DNA of 64,000 bases. It comes from an uncultured Nostoc sp. (GTDB lineage: Bacteria; Cyanobacteriota; Cyanobacteriia; Cyanobacteriales; Nostocaceae). A program made the position numbers and the translations under genes. The stretch lies in contig NZ_CALMFY010000113.1 in assembly GCF_937863485.1 (NCBI RefSeq), forward strand, positions 67,860 through 131,859. The letters are read 5' to 3'. How positions within the stretch are numbered: the stretch's first letter is position 1; each line of letters begins with the position of its first letter. The notes under the pieces were generated by a model. That model saw only the letters and a program-made list of their open reading frames with translations. It did not search any database and was not told where the DNA came from. Shown here in pieces: positions 38,442 through 48,717 of this stretch.

Positions 38442-39485
38442 CTAGCTTGAAACGTAAGCCTTAGCAGGTTTTAGTAGATTTTTTTCTACCAACAATTCGG
38501 CGATTTGTACTGCATTCAATGCTGCGCCTTTGCGGATTTGGTCGCCACACAACCATAATTCCAAGCCACACGGATGAGAAATATCCTGACGAATTCTTCC
38601 CACTAAAACTTCATCTCGACCAGTTGCTTCAATTGGCATCGGAAAATGATTAGTTTCCCAATCTTCTACCAATTTCACTCCAGGGGAGCAATTTAAAATT
38701 TCTCTGGCTTCCTCTGCACTAAAGGGAGTCTCAAATTCTAAATTAATGGCTTCTGAATGGGCGCGGAGTACGGGAACCCGTATACAGGTTGCAGTGATTC
38801 TGATTTGCTGCGTACCAAATATTTTTCGGGTTTCGTTGACCATTTTCATCTCTTCCTCACAGTAACCCAAATCGTTTAATGGTGAGTTATGGGGGAATAA
38901 ATTAAATGCCAGTGGGTAAGGCAATACCTCAGCAACTGGCGGCTGTCCTTGTAGTATAGCGCTTGTTTGGGTTTTGACTTCTGCCATTGCTCGAGCACCA
39001 GCACCACTAGCAGATTGGTAGGTTGAGGCTACGATGCGTTGCACTGGTTTAACCTTATGCAATGGCCATACTGCCAAAGTCATTAAAATTGTTGTGCAGT
39101 TGGGGTTGGCAATAATACCTTGGTGATTAGCTGCTGCTAGTGGATTTACCTCTGGTACTACTAAGGGAACTTCCGGGTTCATCCGAAAGGCACTGGAGTT
39201 ATCAATTACCACTGCGCCCTTTTCAACAGCAATTCCTGCCCAAGTTTTGGATATGGAACCACCTGCACTAGCCAGTACTATATCCACATTTTCAAAAGCG
39301 CGATCACGAACTTGCTCTACTAGTATATTTTCCCCTTTAAACCGCAGCGATCGCCCAACACTCCGCTCTGATGCCAATAACTTCAAGTCAGCAATCGGAA
39401 AATTACGGCTTTCTAATAATTCCAGCAACTCTGTGCCAACAGCACCAGTTGCTCCCAAAATAGCTAAACGATAGGATTTAGACAA
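38442..39485 (-). CDS. asd: Aspartate-semialdehyde dehydrogenase
   Basis: 347 residues from a TTG start. Asd reduces aspartyl phosphate to aspartate semialdehyde with NADPH, feeding dapA next door and threonine/methionine synthesis. The Rossmann motif ILGATGAVGTELLELL and the catalytic cysteine in ANPNCTTILMTLAVWPL are present. The frame is open to an ATG at 39518 (358 residues), but the sequence AAGGAGG sits eight bases before TTG at 39485, and that start yields MSKSYRLAILGATG, the usual N-terminus. The ATG remains an alternative. Confidence 0.93.
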   Translation of the reverse strand: MSKSYRLAILGATGAVGTELLELLESRNFPIADLKLLASERSVGRSLRFKGENILVEQVRDRAFENVDIVLASAGGSISKTWAGIAVEKGAVVIDNSSAFRMNPEVPLVVPEVNPLAAANHQGIIANPNCTTILMTLAVWPLHKVKPVQRIVASTYQSASGAGARAMAEVKTQTSAILQGQPPVAEVLPYPLAFNLFPHNSPLNDLGYCEEEMKMVNETRKIFGTQQIRITATCIRVPVLRAHSEAINLEFETPFSAEEAREILNCSPGVKLVEDWETNHFPMPIEATGRDEVLVGRIRQDISHPCGLELWLCGDQIRKGAALNAVQIAELLVEKNLLKPAKAYVSS

Positions 39486-39518
39486 ACTCACTTCCTCCTT
39501 TAAGAGGTTTATTTGCAA

Positions 39519-40352
39519 TTTCTTGGAACAATTGAAAATTTACTTATATTTAAATGGCGATCGCAATTAATCTTAAAATACATTTTGAATATATTTAGAT
39601 TTTTCTCTAATTTAGTCGATCTCTATAGAGCTAATACATTTATTTTCTTGGCTATTTAATAAGTTAAGTAATGTTGCATTTTACAACAATGGCTATCCAA
39701 TTTTTACATTTATTTAAACTATATATTATTATACAACAAACCGCCATTTAGTAGAAAAATGGAGATATCTGCACTTAGACGTTTAATAGGCATCCCACCA
39801 GTAATCCTAACAAATTTCTTGGTTGCAAAGTTGCTTACCAAGAGGATGAATATATTAAGATTGAAGTGCATAAAATCAGCACAGCATAAAACTGAGCTAT
39901 GCAACTAGGTAATAGATACACTCTCGGACTACAACTTAATAATAGCTAGACTTAATACTATAACTTTAACTTGGGAGTACTAACCACTCACCCAGAACCA
40001 GGATATCACAGCATTAGTCTGCTAAATAATTAATTCCTAAGTTCAGAGTGACTGGAAACTGGGGAACTCGGGGCCCCCTCTGGGGATAAGGGGCAATGGG
40101 GACTGGAGAAGAGTTTTCCAATGTCCAATGCCCTGATTAACTAATTGTTATGAAGGTAAAATGTCAAGTCTTTGGTCATTGGCAGTAAACTGGATATTTG
40201 CCCCAGGACAAATATCCATCGTTGGATGTCATAAAGCCTTGTGGCAACATCCCACTACCCCTAAGAGACATCAAGCCATAAACGCAAACAATTATTTTAT
40301 TGCGTCTTGTGTGTACTCCGAGTTTAAAATATCAGCAAACTAGAGACGAAGC
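39519..40352. other. Intergenic region between divergent asd and tig
   Basis: About 830 bases. AT-rich in the asd half, where its promoter is expected. The tig half carries heptamer-type repeats at about 40040-40140 (ACTGGAAACTGGGGAACTCG; GGGGATAAGGGGCAATGGGG; CAATGTCCAATGCC). Short frames at 39719-39904 (-) and 40161-40343 (+) have no recognisable features. Confidence 0.55.
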
Positions 40353-41789
40353 ATGAAAGTTACCCAGGAAAGACTCCCCGCCAGCCAAATTGGTCTGGAA
40401 ATAGAGATTACGCCGGAAATTACCAAGCAAACTTACGAACAGGTGATTAAAAACTTAGCGAGTACTGCCAATATTCCTGGGTTTCGTAAAGGCAAAGTGC
40501 CTCGACCGATATTGCTACAACGGTTGGGTACAACTCGAATCAAGGTAGCAGCGCTGGAAGAACTAATTCAAGATGGCATTGAGCAAGCAGTCAAACAAGA
40601 AGCTATCCCGGCAATAGGTCAGCCACAATTGCGCTCCTCCTTTGAGGATTTGATTAAGAATTATGAACCTGGAAAACCCCTGACGATTTCGGCTGCTGTC
40701 GATGTAGAACCAGAAGTGAATCTAGTGCAGTACACTGATTTGCTTTTCCAAGCTGAAGAAGTCAAGTACGATCCAGAACAAGTGGACAGTAGCCTCGACA
40801 AGGAACGTGAAGAATTGGCGACATTGATTCCTGTGGAAGGACGTGCAGCCCAAATCGGCGATATTGCCGTAGTCGATTTTAAAGGTGTATTCTCCAAAGC
40901 GGAGGGCGAAGACGAAACAGCCGAACCAGAAGTGATTCCCGGAGCCGAAGCAACTGATTTTCAAGTTGAATTGCAGGAAGATAAGTTTATTCCAGGTTTT
41001 ATTTCTGGAATAGTGGGGATGAATCCGGAAGAAACCAAAGAAATTGCGGCGCAGTTCCCAGATCCATACGCTAATGAAGATTTAGCTGGAAAAGCGGCAA
41101 CTTTCACAGTAACGCTCAAAGAACTGAAGGAAAAAGAGCTACCAGAATTAAATGACGACTTAGCCCAGGAAATCAGTGATTTTGAAACCTTAGAGGAGTT
41201 ACGTGCTTCCTTGGTAGAGCAATATCAAAAAGAGGCGGACGAGAAAACAGAAACAAATAAGCAGGAAGCCTTATTAAAGGAACTGCTCAAGCACGTAGAA
41301 GTTGACTTACCAGCAACGTTGATTGAGCAAGAAGTGGATGCAATGCTAACGCAAACAGCAATCCGCCTGTCTCAGCAGGGATTAGATGTGAAGAAGTTGT
41401 TTACTCAAGATATTATTGTTCAGTTGCGGGAGCGATCGCGCACTGAGGCAATTGAACGCATCAAACGCTCCTTGTCCTTGCGAGAAATCAGTAAACGCGA
41501 ATCTATCGAGGTAACACCAGAAGAAATTGCATCCAGAGTCACAGAACTTTTGGAACAGTACCCGGAGGAACAAGAGGTTGATGAAGATAAACTGCGCTCA
41601 ATCGTGCAAAACGAACTATTAACCGAAAAAATCATCGATTGGCTCTTAGAACACTCCTCAGTTGAACTTGTACCCGAAGGCTCCTTGAGTCCCACAGAGG
41701 AAACGGAAGCCGCAGAATTAGATGCTGATGCTGATGCACCTCAGACACAGGAAGAAAGCAGCGATTCCACAGAAGTCACAGAAGGATAA
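40353..41789 (+). CDS. tig: Trigger factor
   Basis: 478-residue ribosome-bound chaperone and peptidyl-prolyl isomerase. The ribosome-docking signature GFRKGKVPR is at about residues 44-52. The FKBP-like domain (about 165-250; GDIAVVDFKGVF; FIPGFISGIVGMNPEETKEI) and the helical C-terminal arms follow, with an acidic tail (EAAELDADADAPQTQEESSD). It precedes clpP and clpX, the widespread tig-clpP-clpX order, though 337 bases separate it from clpP. Confidence 0.97.
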   Translation: MKVTQERLPASQIGLEIEITPEITKQTYEQVIKNLASTANIPGFRKGKVPRPILLQRLGTTRIKVAALEELIQDGIEQAVKQEAIPAIGQPQLRSSFEDLIKNYEPGKPLTISAAVDVEPEVNLVQYTDLLFQAEEVKYDPEQVDSSLDKEREELATLIPVEGRAAQIGDIAVVDFKGVFSKAEGEDETAEPEVIPGAEATDFQVELQEDKFIPGFISGIVGMNPEETKEIAAQFPDPYANEDLAGKAATFTVTLKELKEKELPELNDDLAQEISDFETLEELRASLVEQYQKEADEKTETNKQEALLKELLKHVEVDLPATLIEQEVDAMLTQTAIRLSQQGLDVKKLFTQDIIVQLRERSRTEAIERIKRSLSLREISKRESIEVTPEEIASRVTELLEQYPEEQEVDEDKLRSIVQNELLTEKIIDWLLEHSSVELVPEGSLSPTEETEAAELDADADAPQTQEESSDSTEVTEG

Positions 41790-42126
41790 TAAAAAATTCC
41801 ACAGCCATGAGTTCACCAGTTCTGAGTTAAAGTACTGGTGAAATGGGTAAGGTAAGGGAGATGAGGGAGCAGGAGGAGATAGAAGGACCACTGCCTCCTA
41901 ACTCTTGGCTCCTCAAAACTCAGCGATCAAGTCAGAATAATTAAAGAATTAATGAATTTTCGGCAAATAGTGACACCTGTTATCGCCTGAGCTTGATACT
42001 GTGTTACACGAGAAGAAATTATATGAGGCATAATGGTTAACACGTAGCTAATAAAAATTTCATTCGTCGAAAAGGCAGCACATGCTGCGGAAACATTTGT
42101 CCTAAATTATCGTCAAATTTGATTGT
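41790..42126. other. tig-clpP spacer with a hairpin
   Basis: 337 bases. TTCACCAGT (41812-41820) pairs with ACTGGTGAA (41834-41842) just after tig; no T-run follows, so it may stabilise rather than terminate. G-rich heptamer-like repeats follow (GGTAAGGGAGATGAGGGAGC). A clpP promoter probably lies in 42000-42100. Confidence 0.5.
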
Positions 42127-42825
42127 ATGCTTGGATCGCAATCGGGAAATTACCCCATCAGCAACTTAAGTCGAATAAAGATTAACTCCCAGTTGAGCAG
42201 CCCTAGCAACATCGTGCCGATGGTGGTAGAACAATCTGGAATGGGAGAAAGGGCTTTCGACATCTACTCCCGCCTGCTGCGAGAGCGGATTATCTTTTTG
42301 GGAACGCCAATAGACGATGCTGTTGCCAACTCAATTGTGGCTCAGTTATTATTCCTAGACGCCGAAGACTCAGAAAAGGATATCCAACTGTATGTTAATT
42401 CTCCTGGTGGCTCGGTCTACGCAGGGATGGCAATCTATGATACAATACAACAAATTCGCCCTGATGTTGTTACCATCTGTTTTGGATTAGCCGCGAGCAT
42501 GGGGGCGTTTTTGTTGACAGCAGGAGCTGCTGGGAAGCGAATGTCTCTGCCCGACTCCCGGATTATGATTCACCAACCACTTGGTGGCGCTCAAGGTCAA
42601 GCCATTGACATTGAAATTCAAGCCAGAGAAATTCTTTACGTTAAGGCTAAGTTGAATCAGTTAATGGCTCACCATACTGGTCAACCCTTAGAAAGACTTG
42701 AAGCAGATACGGAGCGCGACTTTTTTATGTCGGCAGAAGAAGCGAAAAACTACGGTTTGATTGATCAAGTCATTTCCAGGCAAAATCTTCCCGTAGCAGG
42801 GGAAAACGTCACCATTCTGAAATAA
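42127..42825 (+). CDS. clpP: ATP-dependent Clp protease proteolytic subunit
   Basis: 232-residue ClpP serine protease. Catalytic Ser124 ([11 protein letters not shown]) and His149 ([14 protein letters not shown]) are in place, with the aspartate about 50 residues on. Cyanobacteria have several ClpP/ClpR; this one has an intact site and sits with clpX, so it probably pairs with ClpX. The first 31 residues exceed the usual family N-terminus; an ATG at 42220 ([20 protein letters not shown]) would give about 201 residues and may be the mature start. It ends nine bases before clpX. Confidence 0.95.
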   Translation: MLGSQSGNYPISNLSRIKINSQLSSPSNIVPMVVEQSGMGERAFDIYSRLLRERIIFLGTPIDDAVANSIVAQLLFLDAEDSEKDIQLYVNSPGGSVYAGMAIYDTIQQIRPDVVTICFGLAASMGAFLLTAGAAGKRMSLPDSRIMIHQPLGGAQGQAIDIEIQAREILYVKAKLNQLMAHHTGQPLERLEADTERDFFMSAEEAKNYGLIDQVISRQNLPVAGENVTILK

Positions 42826-42834
42826 GAGGCTGGT

Positions 42835-44175
42835 ATGTCTAAGTACGACTCCCATTTGAAGTGTTCATTTTGTGGCAAGTCTCAAGAGCAGGTGCGTAAA
42901 TTAATCGCGGGGCCGGGAGTCTACATCTGCGATGAATGCGTTGACTTGTGTAATGAAATACTAGACGAAGAGTTACTAGATACAAATGGTGCGGCAGCAC
43001 AACCAGCACCAAGAGCAGAACCACCTCAAAAACGGCGTACCCGATCTTCTAGTATTTCGTTTAATCAAATACCCAAGCCAAGAGAGATTAAAAAGTATCT
43101 AGACGAACACGTCATTGGTCAAGACGAAGCCAAGAAAGTGCTGTCAGTAGCCGTTTACAATCACTACAAGCGACTGGCGGTTATTCAGTCTAAAGCTAGT
43201 GGTAAACCTGGGGCGGATGATGCTGTAGAACTGCAAAAGTCCAACATTTTGTTAATCGGCCCGACTGGTTGCGGCAAAACTCTCTTAGCGCAAACCCTAG
43301 CGAAAATCCTGGATGTACCATTTGCCGTCGCCGATGCTACGACGCTGACGGAAGCGGGGTATGTGGGAGAAGATGTGGAAAATATCTTGCTGCGACTCTT
43401 GCAGGTGGCAGATTTGGATATAGAAGAAGCGCAGCGGGGAATTATCTACATTGATGAAATTGATAAAATCGCTCGCAAGAGCGAGAACCCGTCAATTACC
43501 CGCGATGTTTCTGGCGAAGGCGTACAGCAAGCCTTGCTGAAAATGTTAGAGGGAACGATCGCCAATGTACCACCCCAAGGAGGGCGCAAGCATCCATATC
43601 AAGACTGCATCCAGATTGATACAAGTAATATTTTGTTCGTCTGTGGTGGTGCTTTCGTAGGTTTGGAAAAGGTTGTAGATCAAAGAGTTGGCAAAAAAGC
43701 AATCGGCTTTGTGCAACCGGGAGAAGGCCAATCTAAGGAAAAACGGGCAGCAGATACTCTCCGCAATCTAGCACCGGATGATTTAGTAAAATTTGGCATG
43801 ATTCCAGAATTTATTGGGCGCGTGCCAATGGTAGCAGTAGTAGATCCGCTAGATGAAGAAGCGCTAATGGCGATTCTCACCCAACCACGCAGCGCCTTAG
43901 TGAAGCAGTACCAAAAGCTGCTGAAGATGGATAATGTCCAGTTAGATTTTAAACCAGATGCTTTGCGAGCGATCGCTCAAGAAGCCTACCGCCGTAAAAC
44001 TGGTGCAAGAGCGCTGCGGGGCATTGTCGAAGAATTGATGCTGGATGTAATGTACGAATTACCGTCGCGTAAGGATGTAACTCGCTGCACAGTCACACGG
44101 GAGATGGTCGAGAAGCGATCAACTGCCGAACTCATAATACATCCATCTTCACTACCGAAACCAGAATCAGCGTAA
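42835..44175 (+). CDS. clpX: ATP-dependent Clp protease ATP-binding subunit ClpX
   Basis: 446-residue AAA+ unfoldase that feeds substrates to ClpP. N-terminal zinc finger C10/C13/C32/C35 ([18 protein letters not shown]), Walker [16 protein letters not shown], Walker [16 protein letters not shown], sensor and ClpP-binding loop region ([19 protein letters not shown]), and [15 protein letters not shown] are intact. A Pro/Arg-rich linker (about 55-75) follows the zinc finger. Nine bases from clpP: one operon. Confidence 0.97.
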   Translation: MSKYDSHLKCSFCGKSQEQVRKLIAGPGVYICDECVDLCNEILDEELLDTNGAAAQPAPRAEPPQKRRTRSSSISFNQIPKPREIKKYLDEHVIGQDEAKKVLSVAVYNHYKRLAVIQSKASGKPGADDAVELQKSNILLIGPTGCGKTLLAQTLAKILDVPFAVADATTLTEAGYVGEDVENILLRLLQVADLDIEEAQRGIIYIDEIDKIARKSENPSITRDVSGEGVQQALLKMLEGTIANVPPQGGRKHPYQDCIQIDTSNILFVCGGAFVGLEKVVDQRVGKKAIGFVQPGEGQSKEKRAADTLRNLAPDDLVKFGMIPEFIGRVPMVAVVDPLDEEALMAILTQPRSALVKQYQKLLKMDNVQLDFKPDALRAIAQEAYRRKTGARALRGIVEELMLDVMYELPSRKDVTRCTVTREMVEKRSTAELIIHPSSLPKPESA

Positions 44176-44314
44176 ATCAATGCTGTTAGCTGATAAGCTA
44201 TGGTTTAGCCCGTAAAGTTAGGAGTTAAGAGTGGAGAATGAGTAATTAACTCAAAACTCCGAATTCAAAATTAAAAACTTCTAACTCCTAACTCTTAACT
44301 CCTAACTCTCAAAA

Positions 44315-45235
44315 ATGCCTTATATTAATATTCGTGGCGTTGAGCATTACTACGAATGGCTGAAAAAACCATCTGGTTCTTTGGTAAAACCAGTGATGAT
44401 TTTCATGCACGGTTGGGCTGGTTCTGCTAGGTATTGGCAAAATACCGCCAATGTTTTATCAGAGCAATTTGATTGTTTACTCTACGATATGCGGGGATTT
44501 GGCCGTTCTGGTGGGAAGCCAACCATAGCTGAAGCAAGTGAAGCTGTTGCTGAGTCTGAGTCCCCTCAGGAAGAATCAGAGGCAATCAGAGAGTTAACCT
44601 ATGAATTAGAGGAATACGCTGATGATTTGGCAGCTTTGTTAGATGGGTTGCATCTTCAGCGTGTTTATATTAATGCTCACTCAATGGGCGCGTCTGTTGC
44701 TACTTTATTTTTTAACCGCTACCCCCAACGAGTGGAACGAGGAATTTTAACCTGTAGCGGCGTTTTTGAGTACGACGAAAAATCCTTTAGTGCTTTTCAT
44801 AAATTTGGTGGCTATGTAGTTAAATTCCGTCCCAAGTGGTTAAGCAAAATTCCATTTGTTGACCGGATGTTTATGGCCAGATTTCTGCATACTTCCATAC
44901 CAAATTCTGAGCGTCAAGCTTTTTTGCAAGATTTTCTCGAAGCAGATTACGATGCGGCTTTAGGGACAATTTTTACTTCAGTTAGCAAGGCTCAATCTGA
45001 AGTAATGCCGCAAGAGTTTGCCAAGCTTACAGTGCCGACTCTGCTGATCGCGGGGGAGTATGACAAGATTATTCCAGCTGAGATGGGGCGTCAAGCAGCT
45101 GCATTGAGTGACAAAGTGGAATTTGTGATGATTCCTAACACAGCGCATTTCCCGATGTTGGAAGATGCGCCAACTTATTTGCAACGAGTACAAGAGTTTT
45201 TACAAATTAACACCCCAAAACCAGAAGTGGGATAA
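44315..45235 (+). CDS. Alpha/beta-hydrolase
   Basis: 306 residues. Nucleophile S123 in NAHSMGASVAT, oxyanion/HG motif FMHGWAGSARYW, acid in AGEYDKIIPAE, and histidine in NTAHFPMLEDAP form a complete triad. Residues 74-97 are an acidic insertion (EASEAVAESESPQEESEAIR) before the nucleophile strand, not typical for the fold. Substrate is unknown. It is convergent with the flavin monooxygenase gene (14 bases between stops) and follows clpX with a heptamer-type repeat block in between. Confidence 0.82.
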   Translation: MPYINIRGVEHYYEWLKKPSGSLVKPVMIFMHGWAGSARYWQNTANVLSEQFDCLLYDMRGFGRSGGKPTIAEASEAVAESESPQEESEAIRELTYELEEYADDLAALLDGLHLQRVYINAHSMGASVATLFFNRYPQRVERGILTCSGVFEYDEKSFSAFHKFGGYVVKFRPKWLSKIPFVDRMFMARFLHTSIPNSERQAFLQDFLEADYDAALGTIFTSVSKAQSEVMPQEFAKLTVPTLLIAGEYDKIIPAEMGRQAAALSDKVEFVMIPNTAHFPMLEDAPTYLQRVQEFLQINTPKPEVG

Positions 45236-45249
45236 ATGATAGGGGTTTT

Positions 45250-46449
45250 TTAAACAGTTAAGTGTACTTGTGTGATACGTTGACGCATTTTATACTGTCG
45301 CTTTAACCAAGACTTTTTAATTGTTTTACGGAGCAAGGGAGTAAATTGAATCAACAGCGAACGCAGCAGTGCATTTTTTCGCAATAGTTCACCTTGTTTA
45401 GCTTCTTCTAACTGGAGTTGCTGGGCGCGGATAATTTCTGGCTCACGTTCTGCTTGGATGTGCGATAGTGCCATATCAATATCCTGGTGTCCAGTTTTTT
45501 TGTGCAACAGTGGCACAAGATGATTAGCAGTGACAATCACATCACGCAATGCGAGATTAATTCCTTGAACGCGGACAGGAGACATTGGGTGTGCAGCGTC
45601 ACCTAGAAGTAGTACCCCTGGTGCGTGCCATTGTGGACAATAACCAACCACAACAGAAAGCCGAATGGGGGATTCGATGGTTTCTGCATGATTACGGAAA
45701 TGCTCTGCTAGCCATGAGGGTGATAGTGAGGCAAAAATCTCTGCCCAGTTAGCTTGCTTGAAGTCGGTGTTTTCGGTTGCGGACATTACCCAAGCCAGAT
45801 GCAGTTTTCCTGACTCTGCTCCGTGAAAGATGGTAAATACGCGATCGCCATTTACAATAGTACGAAATACATTATCGGCTGCAAACTCAGGACTGGCAGC
45901 AAGTTTAAACCAGAGAATATCAATATTTTTGGGCTGGCGTACCAATTCCAATCCTATACGTTGTCGCACAAGAGAATTTCGACCATCTGCCCCAATCACT
46001 AAGTCAGTAGTTAGTTCTCTCCCATCGCTTAGTACTACACCTGCGACACGTTGATTACTCCAGCGTAAATCTTTGACTGGAATACCCTGAATAAATTCAA
46101 ACCCATCATTGGTTTGAGCTTCAGAAATCAGTGCATTGAGTAACGGTGGTTGTAAAACCAGTGTACAGGGTCGGGTTGCTCCCATTGGTTCATCAACTCG
46201 AAACAACTGCTTATCCCCCAGAATGAATTCCCATGCGTCGAGTTGTCGATGGGGAATATGCTCCAACAACGCCGATAAACCCATTTGCTCTAGTGCATCT
46301 AAGCCACTAGGCATTAATCCTTCGCCGCGAAAAACACGATGAAAGTCTTTTGCTGCTTCAATTAACGTTACAGCAATACCACGTTTTACAAGGAGCAGGG
46401 CAAGTGTTACACCTGTTGGACCTGCGCCCACAATCACAATCTGCACCAT
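45250..46449 (-). CDS. FAD-dependent monooxygenase (p-hydroxybenzoate hydroxylase fold)
   Basis: 399 residues. FAD motifs: IVIVGAGPTGVTLALLLVKR (GxGxxG, 7-14), the DG motif DLVIGADGRNSLVR, and LLLGDAAHPMSPVRVQGINL (GD motif). Such enzymes hydroxylate aromatic or polycyclic substrates with NAD(P)H and O2. The C-terminal 60 residues are basic and helical (LLRSLLIQFTPLLRKTIKKS). It follows the PlmA-type regulator by 54 bases on the same strand, so the two are probably co-transcribed. Substrate unknown. Confidence 0.84.
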   Translation of the reverse strand: MVQIVIVGAGPTGVTLALLLVKRGIAVTLIEAAKDFHRVFRGEGLMPSGLDALEQMGLSALLEHIPHRQLDAWEFILGDKQLFRVDEPMGATRPCTLVLQPPLLNALISEAQTNDGFEFIQGIPVKDLRWSNQRVAGVVLSDGRELTTDLVIGADGRNSLVRQRIGLELVRQPKNIDILWFKLAASPEFAADNVFRTIVNGDRVFTIFHGAESGKLHLAWVMSATENTDFKQANWAEIFASLSPSWLAEHFRNHAETIESPIRLSVVVGYCPQWHAPGVLLLGDAAHPMSPVRVQGINLALRDVIVTANHLVPLLHKKTGHQDIDMALSHIQAEREPEIIRAQQLQLEEAKQGELLRKNALLRSLLIQFTPLLRKTIKKSWLKRQYKMRQRITQVHLTV

Positions 46450-46503
46450 CTCATCCCTCGTGTATTAGTTGCTCTCAAAGATGTTGGTCGAATTATCTTG
46501 AGA

Positions 46504-47487
46504 TTAACCTAAACCCAGTTCTCGTTTTAGCAAGTTAATCGAGTTTGTCCCGATATAATTTTCAACCTTAATCAGCTTCGGTGGACGAATAATATCTTCA
46601 TCAAATGCTTGCACGGCTGCTTGCACTGCCGCAAAACTGGCTTGATCACTTATAATTACCTCAGCCCGCTTAACCATTGCCTGAAGTTTATAGGCATCTT
46701 TTGGTTGCGAAGTCATCACCAGTAGTTCATCCCCACGTAGACCGTGCAGGATGACTTCTGCTGCTCGTGCAATCCCGGAACTGAGGCTAACTATGCCTAC
46801 ACAGTTTTGTTTTGGCAGGGTTTTCAATAAGTTGAGTTCTTTGGTGTAGTCGTAGATATCCAAAGGAATCACCCGTGCAGCTTTAGGAGCAGCGATCGCT
46901 TCCACATTACTGATAAAATACCGACTTGTGACTACTGTCGCAGAGGTAGTTTTATCTAACGCAACTGTTAATTCTTCCATTGCTACCAACTGGACTGGTA
47001 TTTTCAAAGCTCGCTCTAATTCATACACCATCAACTCACCAGCACCCATGTCATAAGATGGAACGGCAACCAGTACCCGCGCACTACAACGCAAGCGCCA
47101 GTCAACTTCCGCTAAAAATAGCTCTCTAGCTTGATTGAGTGAACATCCTTGAGAGAGCAGCTCGTCAAGTGCTTGCTGGACAACTTGATATGCATCAGGA
47201 TGTTGTTTAAGAATTGGTGATTGCAGCCTGCTACCGCCCTCATGACCTTGGGCACGAACATAAATTCCCGAACCAGCCATACTTTCAACAAATCCGTCTT
47301 CCTCCAGTTGACGGTAAACTTTGCTGATAGTGTTACGGTGTAACCCAGTTTGCATTGCCAGCGCCCGTGTACTTGGCAATTTGTAAGCAGGTGGATATTG
47401 CCGAGAAGCGATCGCAAACCGGATTTGATTAAACAGCTGGGTTGATGCGGGAATTTCGCTGTCTGACTGAATACGGAATTGAATCAT
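46504..47487 (-). CDS. plmA: GntR-family regulator of the PlmA type
   Basis: 327 residues from the ATG at 47487, which follows AGGAGG at seven bases; two upstream codons (TTG, GTG) are also open. An N-terminal winged helix (about 10-75, STQLFNQIRFAIASRQYPPA; STRALAMQTGLHRNTISKVY) is followed by a long ligand-binding-like domain ending ENYIGTNSINLLKRELGLG, the ending I recall for cyanobacterial PlmA. PlmA was named for plasmid maintenance in Anabaena and is reported to bind the PII-PipX complex. Nostocales may have paralogues, so this could be a PlmA-like copy. It precedes the flavin monooxygenase gene. Confidence 0.72.
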   Translation of the reverse strand: MIQFRIQSDSEIPASTQLFNQIRFAIASRQYPPAYKLPSTRALAMQTGLHRNTISKVYRQLEEDGFVESMAGSGIYVRAQGHEGGSRLQSPILKQHPDAYQVVQQALDELLSQGCSLNQARELFLAEVDWRLRCSARVLVAVPSYDMGAGELMVYELERALKIPVQLVAMEELTVALDKTTSATVVTSRYFISNVEAIAAPKAARVIPLDIYDYTKELNLLKTLPKQNCVGIVSLSSGIARAAEVILHGLRGDELLVMTSQPKDAYKLQAMVKRAEVIISDQASFAAVQAAVQAFDEDIIRPPKLIKVENYIGTNSINLLKRELGLG

Positions 47488-47784
47488 CACCAAACCTCCT
47501 GAATACTAAGTGCTGTTAGCGATAGCGGGGCGTTTAGCCCGTGCTGAGTGCTGAGTGTTGCTTTCCTACTCAGGACTCAGCCCTTTTAACTCAGCACTCC
47601 TTTAGTGACCAGCTGCATTTGCTACATGTCAAATATTTTATTTACATATGAAGTTTTTCTAGGAGAAATTTCTAATGCGCTCCTTATTAGTAATTGATAA
47701 TTTAATTACAAAAAACCTAGTCATACTGGCATAGTTATATCAAATAAACACATGGCTAATCACATAGCACTGGTAAAAATTATT

Positions 47785-48525
47785 ATGACAGAGCAAGCAA
47801 TAATTACCACAACGATTAATCTTTTGCAAGATAATATTCAAGTGGCTGCAAATCTTGCAGAGCCAAAAGAATCTGGATTTTACCCAGGAATTGTGGTCTT
47901 GCAGGAGATTTTTGGTGTCAACGTTCACATTCGGGATGTTACAGAACGGATTGCAAAACTTGGGTATGTAGCGATCGCACCTGCACTTTTCCAACGGACT
48001 GCTCCTGGCTTGGAAATCGGATACACACCCGAAGATATTGAAACGGGCAGAGGCTACGCCATGCAAACTCAAGCATCAGAGTTATTGAGCGATATTCAAC
48101 TAGCAATTGACTACCTCAAAAGCCTGCCCCAAGTGAAAAAAGATGGCTTTGGCTGTATTGGCTTCTGCTTTGGGGGTCATGTCGCATATCTTGCAGCCAC
48201 CTTACTAGATATTAAAGCTACAGCTTCCTTCTACGGTGCTGGAATTACCACCCGCACACCAGGGGGTGGCGCTCCCACTGTTACCCGCACCAGAGAAATT
48301 CCAGGTACTCTCTATGCCTTCTTTGGCACAGAAGATACTAGCATCCCACCCGAACAAGTAGATGAGATTGAAGCAGAGTTAGAAAAATATAAAATTCCTC
48401 ATCGTCTGTTTCGCTACGATGGAGCTGATCACGGATTTTTCTGTGACCTTCGTGCCAGTTATAATCCTAAAGCTGCTGCTGATGCTTGGGAGCAAGTGAA
48501 ACAACTCTTTAGTCAACTGAACTGA
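47785..48525 (+). CDS. Dienelactone hydrolase family protein
   Basis: 246 residues from the ATG at 47785; an ATG 11 codons upstream is also open. Catalytic cysteine in CIGFCFGGHVAYLAA, aspartate in FFGTEDTSIPPEQVDE, and histidine in YDGADHGFFCD match the Cys-Asp-His triad of dienelactone hydrolases, which open lactone rings in aromatic breakdown; many bacterial members act on other esters. It is divergent from the PlmA-type regulator, with repeats in between, and may be under its control (inference). Confidence 0.85.
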   Translation: MTEQAIITTTINLLQDNIQVAANLAEPKESGFYPGIVVLQEIFGVNVHIRDVTERIAKLGYVAIAPALFQRTAPGLEIGYTPEDIETGRGYAMQTQASELLSDIQLAIDYLKSLPQVKKDGFGCIGFCFGGHVAYLAATLLDIKATASFYGAGITTRTPGGGAPTVTRTREIPGTLYAFFGTEDTSIPPEQVDEIEAELEKYKIPHRLFRYDGADHGFFCDLRASYNPKAAADAWEQVKQLFSQLN

Positions 48526-48717
48526 AGTCTATACAGCCAAGTTCGTTTTTTGTCATTTGTCATTGGTCATTAGTAAGAACCAAAGACACGCTAGAAGTCT
48601 GAGCGCTGGATAAAGGTGATGGCTTTGCCAACGCTAAGGACAAACAGAACTTTGAGGACAAATGACAATCTAAACTCCAGTGGAACCATCTCAAATAACA
48701 ATTAATCTTCAAAAGTC

